Positions 8,797-17,068 of a stretch of DNA of 64,000 nt are shown here, in pieces (position 1 is the stretch's first letter; each line of letters begins with the position of its first letter). Both the position numbers and the translations under genes were made by a program. Source of the stretch: an uncultured Candidatus Melainabacteria bacterium (lineage in GTDB: Bacteria > Cyanobacteriota > Vampirovibrionia > Gastranaerophilales > Gastranaerophilaceae). The notes below the pieces were generated by a model. The model saw only the letters and a program-made list of their open reading frames with translations. It ran no database searches and was not told where the DNA came from. The stretch lies in contig CAKNXK010000020.1 in NCBI GenBank assembly GCA_932182025.1, positions 1-64,000 on the forward strand, given 5' to 3'.

Positions 8797-9855
8797 TCAA
8801 TCTATCTTTTTTTTGATTAATTCAGAGGCAACAATTGCTGTAATCGGTACACAAATTACGATTGCAATACTGCCAATTATAGCCGATGATATTTCTGTAA
8901 CAACCTGATTAAGGTTAATAAATTTTTGTAAATCAATATTTGAAGCTAGCATTATTAAAGGCAAAGAACCCCCAAGATAAACAAGTATTAAAGTGTTCGC
9001 CATTGTGCCAATAATATCTCGTCCAACATTCATACCGCAAGTGAATAATTCTTTAACAGTTTTTGTGTTATCTACTTCATAAATTTCATTAATTGTACTT
9101 GCTATAGACATTCCTACGTCCATAACCGCACCAAGTGTTGCAAGCATCATTGTTGAAATTATTATTGCTATAAAATCAAGCTCCGGATGTGCAGCAAATA
9201 AAAACATAGAGTTCTCACTGTTAAATCCTGTGAGCGAAGCTGTTTTTACCGTCAAAAACGATAAAATTCCTGCAATAAGCAAGCTAAGCACACAACCTAA
9301 TGTTGCAGCACTGCTTTTTTTATTAAAACCGCCAACCAAATACATTGTTAACGCTGTTGAAATTAAACAGATAATAATTGTTCCTAAAACCGGATGCAAT
9401 CCTGCTAAAATCATAGGAGTAAGAAGATTAAATATTAAAACACATGTAACAATAATTGATACAAGGCTGAGCAGTCCTTTCTTCTTTCCTACATAAATTA
9501 ACAATCCGCAAAATAAGATTGATAGCCAGATAAGCGCATTTGAACGCTTAACATCTTCAATAGAAAATACCAGCCCATCGCCCTCATCTTCTATATGTAA
9601 GATTACTTTATCCCCCTTTTTGAGTTTAATATCATAATAAGGATTGCCTGTTAAAATATTATCAACAAGTACTAAATCTCCGCTTTTTAATTTGATTTCA
9701 ACTTCTTGTTTTGTTTGTGCTGCTTCTTCTTCAATATCAACATATTCTATATTTTGGATTGTTCCAATTTGTGATGGTAAAATTTTGGCTTCATCTGCAA
9801 ATGCAAAGCCTAATGTTGTAAAAAACATCATTAATATTAATAAAAACTTTTTCAT
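8797..9855 (-). CDS. YibE/F-like integral membrane protein
   Basis: A signal-anchored, 352-residue protein. A small extracytoplasmic domain (residues 25-105, with a KLKSGD / KLKKGDKV barrel-like repeat) is followed by about seven membrane helices. The second half carries the YibE/F family core around GAVMDVGMSIASTINEI and MGTMANTLILVYLGGSLP-like stretches. The family occurs widely in Firmicutes and related bacteria and its function is not established; a transport role is often assumed. TAGGGGTAAG, a variant of the repeated GGGGTAAAT motif, lies directly before the ATG. Confidence 0.85.
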   Translation of the reverse strand: MKKFLLILMMFFTTLGFAFADEAKILPSQIGTIQNIEYVDIEEEAAQTKQEVEIKLKSGDLVLVDNILTGNPYYDIKLKKGDKVILHIEDEGDGLVFSIEDVKRSNALIWLSILFCGLLIYVGKKKGLLSLVSIIVTCVLIFNLLTPMILAGLHPVLGTIIICLISTALTMYLVGGFNKKSSAATLGCVLSLLIAGILSFLTVKTASLTGFNSENSMFLFAAHPELDFIAIIISTMMLATLGAVMDVGMSIASTINEIYEVDNTKTVKELFTCGMNVGRDIIGTMANTLILVYLGGSLPLIMLASNIDLQKFINLNQVVTEISSAIIGSIAIVICVPITAIVASELIKKKID

Positions 9856-9866
9856 AAAACTTACCC

Positions 9867-10928
9867 CTAGAATAAATTAATTTGTTCTGACGGAGCCTTT
9901 AAGCCCAAATGTCTGTACCCTTCAGGAGATACCTTTCTTCCTCTGGGGGTTCTTTGTAAAAATCCGGCTTGTAAAAGATAAGGTTCGCAAACATCTTCAA
10001 TTGTTCGAACATCTTCGCTTAATGCTGCCGCTATAGTTTCAACACCAACCGGACCTCCATCATATTTATCAATAATCAGATTTAATAAAGCTCTGTCTGT
10101 TGTATCAAGTCCAAAAGTATCAATTTTTAGGATATCTAAAGACTCGTTAGCCACTCTTTCATCTATTATTCCATCATATTTTACTATGGCAAAATCAGAA
10201 ACACGTTTTATGAGCCTATTTGCAATTCTTGGTGTTCCTCTTGAACGTCTTGCAATTGCTTTTGCCCCTTCTTCCGTAATCCGGATTTCTAATATTTTTG
10301 CAGTTCTGGTTACAACTTTTGCAAGCTCTTCCACTGTATAAAATTCTAACCTATGAATCATCCCAAATCTGTCTCTAAGCGGACTGGAGAGTTCACCGGC
10401 TTTTGTGGTTGCACCAATAAGAGTAAATTTTGGAATAGGTACTCTAAGCGTTTTTGCCGTCTGGCTTTTGCCAGTTGTCATATCTAAGGTAAAGTCTTCC
10501 ATTGCAGGATATAGAATTTCTTCTGCAACCTTGTTTAATCTATGTATTTCATCAATAAATAATATTTCGCCGCCTTTTAGTGACATTAAAATTCCTATAA
10601 TATCTCTAGGACGTTCAAGGGCAGGAGCAGATGTAATCCTGATTTCTACCCCCATTTGTGAAGCAATAACTCCCGCAATTGTAGTTTTTCCTAACCCCGG
10701 TGGACCATAGAAAAGCAAGTGGTCTAAAGGTTTGCCACGCTTTTTTGCTGCTTCAAGCGTTATCTTAAGAGTTTCTTTTAACTCTCCTTGCCCTATATAA
10801 CTATCAAAATCTTTTGGACGTATAGAGTTTTCAAAGCTCTTGTCGTATTCAATTGACTCAGCTTTTATATTTGGATTTTTTATATTCCGTGGTTTTGAAT
10901 TCTTATCATCATCTGAAATAATTGCCAT
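9867..10928 (-). CDS. ruvB: Holliday junction branch-migration helicase subunit RuvB
   Basis: The hexameric AAA+ motor that drives branch migration with RuvA. Walker A GPPGLGKT is at residues 75-82, Walker B ILFIDEIHR near 125, sensor I GATTKAG near 170, then the winged-helix domain ending YLLQAGFLQRTPRGR. I use the ATG at 10928 (353 aa). An in-frame TTG at 10982 has a better ribosome site (TTTGGAG, 6 bases away) but would add an 18-residue hydrophobic leader that RuvB does not have. No ruvA or ruvC is adjacent. Confidence 0.96.
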   Translation of the reverse strand: MAIISDDDKNSKPRNIKNPNIKAESIEYDKSFENSIRPKDFDSYIGQGELKETLKITLEAAKKRGKPLDHLLFYGPPGLGKTTIAGVIASQMGVEIRITSAPALERPRDIIGILMSLKGGEILFIDEIHRLNKVAEEILYPAMEDFTLDMTTGKSQTAKTLRVPIPKFTLIGATTKAGELSSPLRDRFGMIHRLEFYTVEELAKVVTRTAKILEIRITEEGAKAIARRSRGTPRIANRLIKRVSDFAIVKYDGIIDERVANESLDILKIDTFGLDTTDRALLNLIIDKYDGGPVGVETIAAALSEDVRTIEDVCEPYLLQAGFLQRTPRGRKVSPEGYRHLGLKAPSEQINLF

Positions 10929-11060
10929 AACACAATGATAACATGTGAAAATTAGAACTCCAATTGTAACGTAATGTAACAATTTTTCTCCAAATCCTAA
11001 AGTATTTAATAAAAAATGCCGTAAACACTATTAAGGAAAACGAAAAAGGAACAGTACACA

Positions 11061-12224
11061 ATGGGAATGGCAGCGTCACAAGCTAGATTACTATCTTTGA
11101 CTAGCAGACTCCATGACGTTGAGCTAAGGGCTCAATCAATCGAGTCTCAGAAGATAGCCCTTGCAACTCAGAAAGATGAGTTGTACGAAAACTACTGTGA
11201 AGCTTTAGATGCTACTAAATTCCAAATTGCTTTTGCCGGTACAGACGGAACCGGTAAAAACTGGGAGATTGCAAGTTTTAAAAACTTGTGTACTTATATG
11301 GGCAAAGAAAGATATCAAGACTACGCTCTTAAAGATAATAAAACAGGTTTAATGATTGAATCCGAAGAAGTTGTTGAGAATTACAACAAATATGGAAACG
11401 ATAAGTATGCTTTTGCTTGGGCAATGTTAGGCTATGCTGATAATATGAGCGAAGCCGGCGGTTGGAATGAGCTTGGCAGAAATATTGCTTGGCAGGAATT
11501 CTCAGAAGATTCATTCCAGCTTGATCGTTGGAACCGTGATGGTGCTGCTGATGGCGGGTCATCTATTATGACAGCTGTAGAATGGGATGCTTATGAAGCC
11601 GCTACGGGAACAGAAAAAGAAGAACTTGATAAGCTATATAATGATATTGAAACTGCTGTTAATGAAGGTGATAGTAAAAAACGCGATGAGGCAGTAAAAG
11701 CTTTTAGAGATAAACTTTATACTTCTCCATCTACAAGAGATGCTATATTTGGAACTCAAGAAGGCGCAGGTTCTGCTAAAACTTGGGACAATGTTTCTGA
11801 CGAGTTTAACTACTATTGCCGTAAATTTGAAGCTATTAAAGCGGCAGGTGGATGTATTGCTGTTGATCCTCAGTTTGAATCAGGTTCTACAGGTGAAACT
11901 TGGCTTAAAAATATGGTTGAAGCCGGCATGATTACAATTATGGCAAATGATAATCCGTCAGGTGCTAATGCAGAATGGAAAGATACCAGCGTTGCAACAA
12001 GTACTAATGGTAATTATTTATCAGAAGTTCAGGATAACAAAGACTTGAAAAAAGCCGAAGCCGAATACGAACACGAATTAGGTATTCTTAATACAAAAGA
12101 TACTAAATTTGATAGAGATTTATCTAAATTAGAAACCGAAAGAACATCTATTACCACAGAAATGGATGCGATTAAATCTGTCAGAGACGACAATATTGAC
12201 AGAACATTTGGTATCTTCTCATAA
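11061..12224 (+). CDS. MGMAASQ-family coiled-coil protein, 387 aa
   Basis: Opens with MGMAASQARLLSLTSRLHD, an N-terminus I associate with a family of paralogues in Gastranaerophilales and related gut bacteria. The first 50 residues and the last 60 (EAEYEHELGILNTKDTK... ending NIDRTFGIFS) are predicted coiled coil. The middle is globular, with many Trp and Gly. This two-ended helical layout resembles flagellin and other filament or type III-exported proteins, and no ordinary signal peptide is present. An export or filament role is inference. AAAGGAAC lies 10 bases upstream of the ATG and a terminator follows the gene. Confidence 0.8.
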   Translation: MGMAASQARLLSLTSRLHDVELRAQSIESQKIALATQKDELYENYCEALDATKFQIAFAGTDGTGKNWEIASFKNLCTYMGKERYQDYALKDNKTGLMIESEEVVENYNKYGNDKYAFAWAMLGYADNMSEAGGWNELGRNIAWQEFSEDSFQLDRWNRDGAADGGSSIMTAVEWDAYEAATGTEKEELDKLYNDIETAVNEGDSKKRDEAVKAFRDKLYTSPSTRDAIFGTQEGAGSAKTWDNVSDEFNYYCRKFEAIKAAGGCIAVDPQFESGSTGETWLKNMVEAGMITIMANDNPSGANAEWKDTSVATSTNGNYLSEVQDNKDLKKAEAEYEHELGILNTKDTKFDRDLSKLETERTSITTEMDAIKSVRDDNIDRTFGIFS

Positions 12225-12275
12225 GATGTAAGATAAGTTTCCTTATATTAACCTTTTCCTTTTTTCCTTTTCTTT

Positions 12276-12304
12276 AGCCGCTTGAACAAAGCGGTTTTTT
12301 TTTT
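12276..12304 (+). terminator. terminator of the MGMAASQ-family gene
   Basis: CCGCTT pairs with AAGCGG around GAACA, followed by a run of about ten T residues. Confidence 0.85.
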
Positions 12305-12396
12305 ATAACAAGGGTCGAACGACAATCGTGATTTTACAAGAATGGTCTTGAGATTACAGGTCGTCCTCTGCTGATTATCCTACAAGTTGGTTCGAG

Positions 12397-13335
12397 TTAT
12401 TTTAGTTCAATTTTTTTTATTCTTGTCTGAATATCTTCCAATAATTTTCTATTGATTGACATCAAATCACCAATAACAGCTACAATACTTAACTGTACGG
12501 CGGTTAAAAGTAATATTGCAGCAAGGATTAGAGATTGAATATGTCCGTTTCCTGCACCGTTAAAATAATAATATAAAAATCTTCCTGTTAGCCCAAAACC
12601 TGCAATAGCAGAAATTGCTGCAAGGGTAATAAAAAACCTAAATGGCCGGTATACAATGAACATTCTTATAGTTGTTTTCATTGAACGAAAAATGTATTCA
12701 AAAATATTTTTGAAAAGTCTGGAGTTTCTTAGTTTTGGATTAACCTCACAAGGAACTGATTGTATTCTTAAACCTTTTGCTCCTGCTTGTATAAGGGTTT
12801 CCATTGTATAAGTATAATTATCAAAAACATTTAGTTTTAGGGCAGCTTCTCTTGAAAAAGCTCTAAATCCGCTCGGCGCATCTTCTACCGGTGTTGAGGA
12901 TAAGAGTCTTAGGACTGCTGAGCCGATTTTTTGCAAACATTTTTTTAGAGGAGAAAAATCTTTTATTTTAAGAATGTTTCTTGCTCCAATAACAATATCA
13001 GCTTCTTTTCTTAGAATTGGCTGTACAAGAGCTTCAATTCCTTTTGCTGAATACTGATTATCTCCGTCTGTATTTATGATTATGTCGGCATTACATCTTA
13101 ATGCTTCTTGTAATCCGGAACGAAAAGCGTTTGCAAGCCCTTTGTTTGGTTTGATTTCCAGAACACTTGCACCCCATTCTTGCGCAATTTGTGCCGTTTT
13201 GTCGGTTGAACCGTCGTTGATAACAAGAACTTCTATTTCATCAATCCCTGAAACATTTTTTGGCAAATCATTTAAAGTCTCAAGTAAAGTTTTCTCTTCG
13301 TTATAGCAAGGTATCTGGATAACAAGTTTTGTCAT
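12397..13335 (-). CDS. family 2 glycosyltransferase with C-terminal membrane helices
   Basis: A GT-A fold enzyme. IPCYNEEKTL is at the start, VINDGSTDKT near residue 39 binds nucleotide, the DxD-type INTDGDNQYS is near 88, and the SGFRAFSREA acceptor loop near 155. Two C-terminal membrane helices (about 232-262 and 268-300) place it in the DPM1/GtrB-like group that moves a sugar onto a polyprenyl phosphate carrier at the inner membrane. The donor sugar cannot be read from the sequence. It lies downstream of the R3H ATPase gene on the same strand, 23 bp away, and could be cotranscribed with it. Confidence 0.88.
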   Translation of the reverse strand: MTKLVIQIPCYNEEKTLLETLNDLPKNVSGIDEIEVLVINDGSTDKTAQIAQEWGASVLEIKPNKGLANAFRSGLQEALRCNADIIINTDGDNQYSAKGIEALVQPILRKEADIVIGARNILKIKDFSPLKKCLQKIGSAVLRLLSSTPVEDAPSGFRAFSREAALKLNVFDNYTYTMETLIQAGAKGLRIQSVPCEVNPKLRNSRLFKNIFEYIFRSMKTTIRMFIVYRPFRFFITLAAISAIAGFGLTGRFLYYYFNGAGNGHIQSLILAAILLLTAVQLSIVAVIGDLMSINRKLLEDIQTRIKKIELK

Positions 13336-13358
13336 ACAAATATTTTACTATAAAAATT

Positions 13359-14921
13359 TTACTTTGAAATTCTTAAATGTCTGTCATCGCCTTCGCCGAT
13401 TGAAGTGCTGTTTAGTCCATATTGTTCAACGAGTTCGTGCTGAAGTTTTCTAATCTGGGTATTTTGCGGTGCAAGTTCAATAACAGCAGCTCCATCCATA
13501 ATTTGTTTCACTGCTTGTTTTGCTTCGTCAAGAGCTAATTCTGTTTCATCGCAAAAATCCGGAGTATCAGGATTATCATAAGGTCTTATGTCTAATGCGT
13601 CTTTTAACACTTTTTGAATTTGTGCCATAGAGTTTGTTTTTACGTAAAAAATCTGAACTCTGTATTCTTTTGCAGTATTAAGAATTTTGGCACCGCCTTT
13701 GGCAAAGTTTTTGTGTGCAATTACAATGTCTGCATCATCTACATTTCTTGTGATTTCAACATTGAAATCCATTCTCTCAATAAGCTTTTCAACAATTGTT
13801 CGAGAAACTGCGTATAAATAAAGCTTTTTAAGCGGTTTATTCTGTTCACAGTATTTTTGGCGTGAGAATGAAAAATTCATTTGATTTTCTTCCGGTTGTT
13901 TTACTTCAACAGGTTCAGGAATTTCAACTTTATTAACATATTCTTTGTCGACTTTTCTGAGTTCAGGTCTTATTGGCCATCCTCTTAGAATATAGTCGAC
14001 AGCTTCAGATGCATTTTTGTAAACCGCAAGAGTGTTACGGTCTATAATCTCAATTACAATGTCAAAAGTCGGCTGTTTTTCTCTTTCAAGAACAGTTTTC
14101 TGAGAAGCTCTTCTTTTAGCTTCATCATCCCCTAATGTAACGGATTGGATTCCGCCGACTAAATCTGAAAGGGTCGGGTTTTTAATTAAACTTTCTAAAC
14201 TGTTACCGTGTGCGGTTGCAATAAGCATAACCCCGCGTTCTGCGATTGTTCTTGCAGCCTGAGCTTCTGCTTCAGTACCGATTTCGTCAACAACAATAAC
14301 TTCAGGAGTATGGTTCTCGACAGCTTCAATCATAATATCTTTCTGATATTCGGGCTGTGCAACCTGCATACGTCTGGCAGAACCTACGGCAGGATGCGGA
14401 GTATCCCCATCACCCGCAATTTCGTTTGATGTATCAACAACAACTACCCTTTTGCCCAGTTCATCTGCAACAAGACGAGATATTTCTCTTAGCTTTGTTG
14501 TTTTACCAACCCCCGGAGGTCCGAGGAATAAAATGCTCTTTCCTTGAGTACAAATATCTTTAATGCAAGCAATTGTTCCTGTAACAACTCTACCAATACG
14601 ACATGTTAGTCCGACTACTTTGCCTTGACGATTTCTTATCGCACTAATACGGTGAAGAGTTCCGGGAATACCTGAACGGTTATCGTGAGTGAATTCTTGA
14701 AGATGAGATGTTACAAAAGTAATATCTTCATCGGTGATTAATTCCGAGCCGATTTTTTCAATCTTCCCGCCGGCATGTCTAATCTCAGGAACACGTCCGA
14801 TATCAAGAACTATTTCAATAACATCTTCAAGTTTATCATATCCTAAACTAGATGTAATTTTAGGGGGCATAATGGAAATAAGCTTTTCCACATCATTTTG
14901 GAACTGTAAATTACTCGTCAT
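13359..14921 (-). CDS. SpoIIIAA/Ycf45-like AAA ATPase with C-terminal R3H domain
   Basis: An ATPase of 520 residues. A SpoIIIAA-like N-terminal region (residues 1-120) precedes Walker A FLGPPGVGKTTK near 133 and Walker B VIVVDEIGTEAEAQ near 215, with TAHGNSLESL downstream. The last 60 residues form an R3H-type single-strand nucleic-acid-binding domain ending GEGDDRHLRISK. This architecture is characteristic of Cyanobacteria and plastids (ycf45) and of their non-photosynthetic relatives. Its cellular role is not settled; nucleic-acid binding follows from R3H. It supports the placement of this genome near Cyanobacteria. Confidence 0.92.
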   Translation of the reverse strand: MTSNLQFQNDVEKLISIMPPKITSSLGYDKLEDVIEIVLDIGRVPEIRHAGGKIEKIGSELITDEDITFVTSHLQEFTHDNRSGIPGTLHRISAIRNRQGKVVGLTCRIGRVVTGTIACIKDICTQGKSILFLGPPGVGKTTKLREISRLVADELGKRVVVVDTSNEIAGDGDTPHPAVGSARRMQVAQPEYQKDIMIEAVENHTPEVIVVDEIGTEAEAQAARTIAERGVMLIATAHGNSLESLIKNPTLSDLVGGIQSVTLGDDEAKRRASQKTVLEREKQPTFDIVIEIIDRNTLAVYKNASEAVDYILRGWPIRPELRKVDKEYVNKVEIPEPVEVKQPEENQMNFSFSRQKYCEQNKPLKKLYLYAVSRTIVEKLIERMDFNVEITRNVDDADIVIAHKNFAKGGAKILNTAKEYRVQIFYVKTNSMAQIQKVLKDALDIRPYDNPDTPDFCDETELALDEAKQAVKQIMDGAAVIELAPQNTQIRKLQHELVEQYGLNSTSIGEGDDRHLRISK

Positions 14922-15085
14922 ACTTTATATTAGACGCCTTTCTGCTCTCGCATTTGGCTGGTAACTATCCAATGTCGTCTCCTAATAACATTATATCATA
15001 TTTTTACATACGATAGAGTAATTTGTCACTAATATTAAGAAATATTAAGCTTTTTTAAGTGTCTAAAATACCCTTGTAGAGCGGA

Positions 15086-15526
15086 TTAGCATATTGCGCT
15101 TAATGTTTCATGTACGGTTCTATGTACTCCGTTGCTAGCTGCATGCATTCTTGAAACAGCACTTCCTTTCTGCTCTTCCAATGCATTATACTGAGCAAGC
15201 TGTTCTCCGTTTAATTGATTTGTGCAGCCTCTTGAGATACCTAAATTTTTCCAAAAGGAACCGAGTTGAGAGATGAGATTCCATTTCTCATCTTTTGCAA
15301 TGTTCCAATCATGTTTATAATCTTTTATTTTTTCTTTGTTTTCTGCGATAAGTTCTTGGAGCTCTTCATCATTATTTGCAAAATGTAATAATGCAGAATT
15401 TTTAGGAATACTAATTCTTTCCCCATTTTCATTTACAGCAGTAATATAGGCAGCAGATTCGGAAGTAACTTTAATACTTTCTCCGTTATATGTAGCTTGT
15501 TCTCCTGTATTTACGCCGATGCCCAT
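15086..15526 (-). CDS. hypothetical helical protein, 146 aa
   Basis: Starts MGIGVNTGEQATYNGESIKV, then a short beta segment (AAYITAVNENGERISIP) and a long charged helical region (residues 50-85), ending in TVHETLSAIC with a terminal Cys. There is no signal peptide. A strong AAGGAG lies 10 bases before the ATG inside a copy of the AT-rich CTTTATACATATAAG element, so transcription and translation signals nearly overlap. It is divergent from flagellin. The function is unknown. Confidence 0.7.
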   Translation of the reverse strand: MGIGVNTGEQATYNGESIKVTSESAAYITAVNENGERISIPKNSALLHFANNDEELQELIAENKEKIKDYKHDWNIAKDEKWNLISQLGSFWKNLGISRGCTNQLNGEQLAQYNALEEQKGSAVSRMHAASNGVHRTVHETLSAIC

Positions 15527-15536
15527 ATTTATACTC

Positions 15537-15551
15537 CTTATATGTATAAAG
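15537..15551 (-). promoter_or_regulatory. AT-rich promoter-like element before the 146-aa gene
   Basis: In the gene direction it reads CTTTATACATATAAG and runs straight into GGAGTATAAATATG. It is one of the five same-orientation copies described in the findings. If it acts as a -10 region the leader would be very short. Confidence 0.4.
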
Positions 15552-15876
15552 TATTTATTTATCCCGTAATTGCTTTTTTTGTTAACATTTGTAAAAAAAT
15601 TTTTAAAAAGAGTTTACTTTCTTAAAATGATGAAATAATAATGTTGGTATAGGATATGATAAGCAAAAAGGATTAGTATAGTTTTAAAGGATAAAACATA
15701 AAGCTTATCAAAACTTATAAAGTACATATCGTTTTTTAAGAGAGTATTTTTTATCGGAAATATTTATTTCTGATGTGTCGAAGCTGTATGGATGCAGTTT
15801 CGGTGAGAATGCTATGCGCATGGATTGCGCATAAGGAGTGTAGAAGTACGTATCGAAGTGAAAGGAGATCAAAATT
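15552..15876 (+). promoter_or_regulatory. long structured 5' region of the flagellin gene
   Basis: About 325 bases without a protein-coding gene. The last 125 bases hold three small hairpins: 15755-15772 (7 bp with one wobble), 15784-15797 (CTGTA / TGCAG, loop TGGA) and 15813-15833 (TATGCGCA / TGCGCATA, loop TGGAT). Two AAGGAG motifs follow, at 15834-15839 and 15862-15867, the second being the ribosome site. GGA in hairpin loops plus GGA at the ribosome site is the known pattern of CsrA binding. I could not identify a clear sigma-28 promoter. Confidence 0.5.
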
Positions 15877-16938
15877 ATGGCACTCACAATCAACACAAAC
15901 ATTTCCTCTATCATTGCTCAAAGAAGCTTAAACAATTCTACAAACGGATTGAATGATGCATTGGAAAGATTGACAACAGGTTACAAAATTAACCATGCAA
16001 AAGACAACGCTGCAGGTTATTCAATTGCAAACCAATGGGTTACAAAGTTAGGTTCTTTAGATGTTGCTGCTGACAACGCTGCTACAGGATCTGATATGTT
16101 AACAACAGCTGAAGAAAGTTACAGCTTATTAACAAGCCACTTGCAGCGTGTAAGAGATTTGACAGAACAAGCTGCAAACGGTACTTATGGTTCACAATCA
16201 TTGAAAGCTATTCAATCTGAAATTGCTGCCAGATTATCAGAAGTTAATCGTCTTGCTGCAAACTCTGAATTCAATGGTATTAAATTGATGGCATTTGATA
16301 AAACTGCAGGTGCTGATAATTCAAGTGTTGGGATTACAGATGCAGGGGTTAATCTACAAGTTGGACTTTATGCAGATAAAAACAGTATTATTAACCTTAG
16401 TGTAGATTTATTTACAGATGCAAGTTTGAAAGGTTTATTTAAAAGCAGTGAATTGGTTTCAGTTACAAATCCAAATACAGATGCAAAAGATGCTGATGGA
16501 AACCCTGATCCGAGAACACTTGGGGAATTACTTACAAATGCAGGCGTAAAAGATAATTCAATCTCAACTGACGCTGATATCCAAGCGTTTGCAGCTGCAT
16601 GTTCAGGTTTAATATATGACGCTAATACAAATTCATTTTCATTACAAACAGACGGAACTTGTACTCCAAAAGAAATGCTTTATTTCTTAGATGAAGCAAT
16701 TAACGATATTTCAAGCAGAGTAACAAAAATCGGTGCTGTTCAAAACAGAGTTCAGTCTGCAATTACAGCGCTTGATGTTCAGTCTCAAAACTTAACATCA
16801 TCTTTATCTACATTACGTGATACCGATGTTGCAGAAACTTCATCTACTTACATCCAGCAGCAAATTCTTCAACAAGCGTCTGCTACATTACTTTCAACTG
16901 CTAACCAGTTACCAAGTATGGCTCTTAACCTTATTTAG
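15877..16938 (+). CDS. flagellin
   Basis: The subunit of the flagellar filament, 353 aa, exported by the flagellar type III system. The N-terminal D0/D1 part (MALTINTNISSIIAQRSLNN, then LERLTTGYKINHAKDNAAGYSIA) and the C-terminal part (RDTDVAETSSTYIQQQILQQASATLL...ALNLI) are both intact. The central part (residues 150-255) is short and variable. AAAGGAG lies 7 bases before the ATG. A long structured leader precedes the gene and a terminator follows. No other flagellar gene is in the window, so the motility genes must lie elsewhere. Confidence 0.96.
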   Translation: MALTINTNISSIIAQRSLNNSTNGLNDALERLTTGYKINHAKDNAAGYSIANQWVTKLGSLDVAADNAATGSDMLTTAEESYSLLTSHLQRVRDLTEQAANGTYGSQSLKAIQSEIAARLSEVNRLAANSEFNGIKLMAFDKTAGADNSSVGITDAGVNLQVGLYADKNSIINLSVDLFTDASLKGLFKSSELVSVTNPNTDAKDADGNPDPRTLGELLTNAGVKDNSISTDADIQAFAAACSGLIYDANTNSFSLQTDGTCTPKEMLYFLDEAINDISSRVTKIGAVQNRVQSAITALDVQSQNLTSSLSTLRDTDVAETSSTYIQQQILQQASATLLSTANQLPSMALNLI

Positions 16939-16949
16939 GAGGTTAGTAA

Positions 16950-16991
16950 ATGAAAGTAGTAACGTTTATTCGTTGCAAGTTGTTTGATTAG
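16950..16991 (+). CDS. possible 13-codon micro-ORF after flagellin
   Basis: Eleven bases past the flagellin stop, AGGAGG and a well-spaced ATG open a frame encoding MKVVTFIRCKLFD, ending before the terminator. The ribosome site is as strong as that of any gene in the window. It could be a real micropeptide, a translational regulator of the flagellin transcript, or the remnant of a deleted downstream gene. Confidence 0.3.
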   Translation: MKVVTFIRCKLFD

Positions 16992-17000
16992 GGATTATAC

Positions 17001-17030
17001 AAAGGTTGCGCAAATGCGCAACCTTTTGTC
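17001..17030 (+). terminator. flagellin terminator
   Basis: AAAGGTTGCGCA pairs with TGCGCAACCTTT around AA, followed by TTGTCT. A 12-bp perfect stem. Confidence 0.85.
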
Positions 17031-17068
17031 TAATTACATATTAATAATATTTATGCTAAAATTTGCTC

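Noticed and set aside
10929..10982. A longer RuvB from the TTG at 10982 with a good ribosome site
   Set aside because: The added residues are hydrophobic and unlike any RuvB N-terminus; kept as an alternative only.
12305..12396. tRNA-like words (GGTCGAACGAC, GGTTCGAG) in the gap before the glycosyltransferase gene end
   Set aside because: No acceptor, D or anticodon stems could be formed on either strand; no cloverleaf.
15751..15761. A sigma-28-like CCGATAA on the minus strand upstream of flagellin
   Set aside because: It points away from flagellin and there is no gene that it could serve.
15708..15914. A 68-codon minus-strand frame covering the flagellin leader and start
   Set aside because: It overlaps the regulatory hairpins and flagellin codons, has no ribosome site and no sensible composition.
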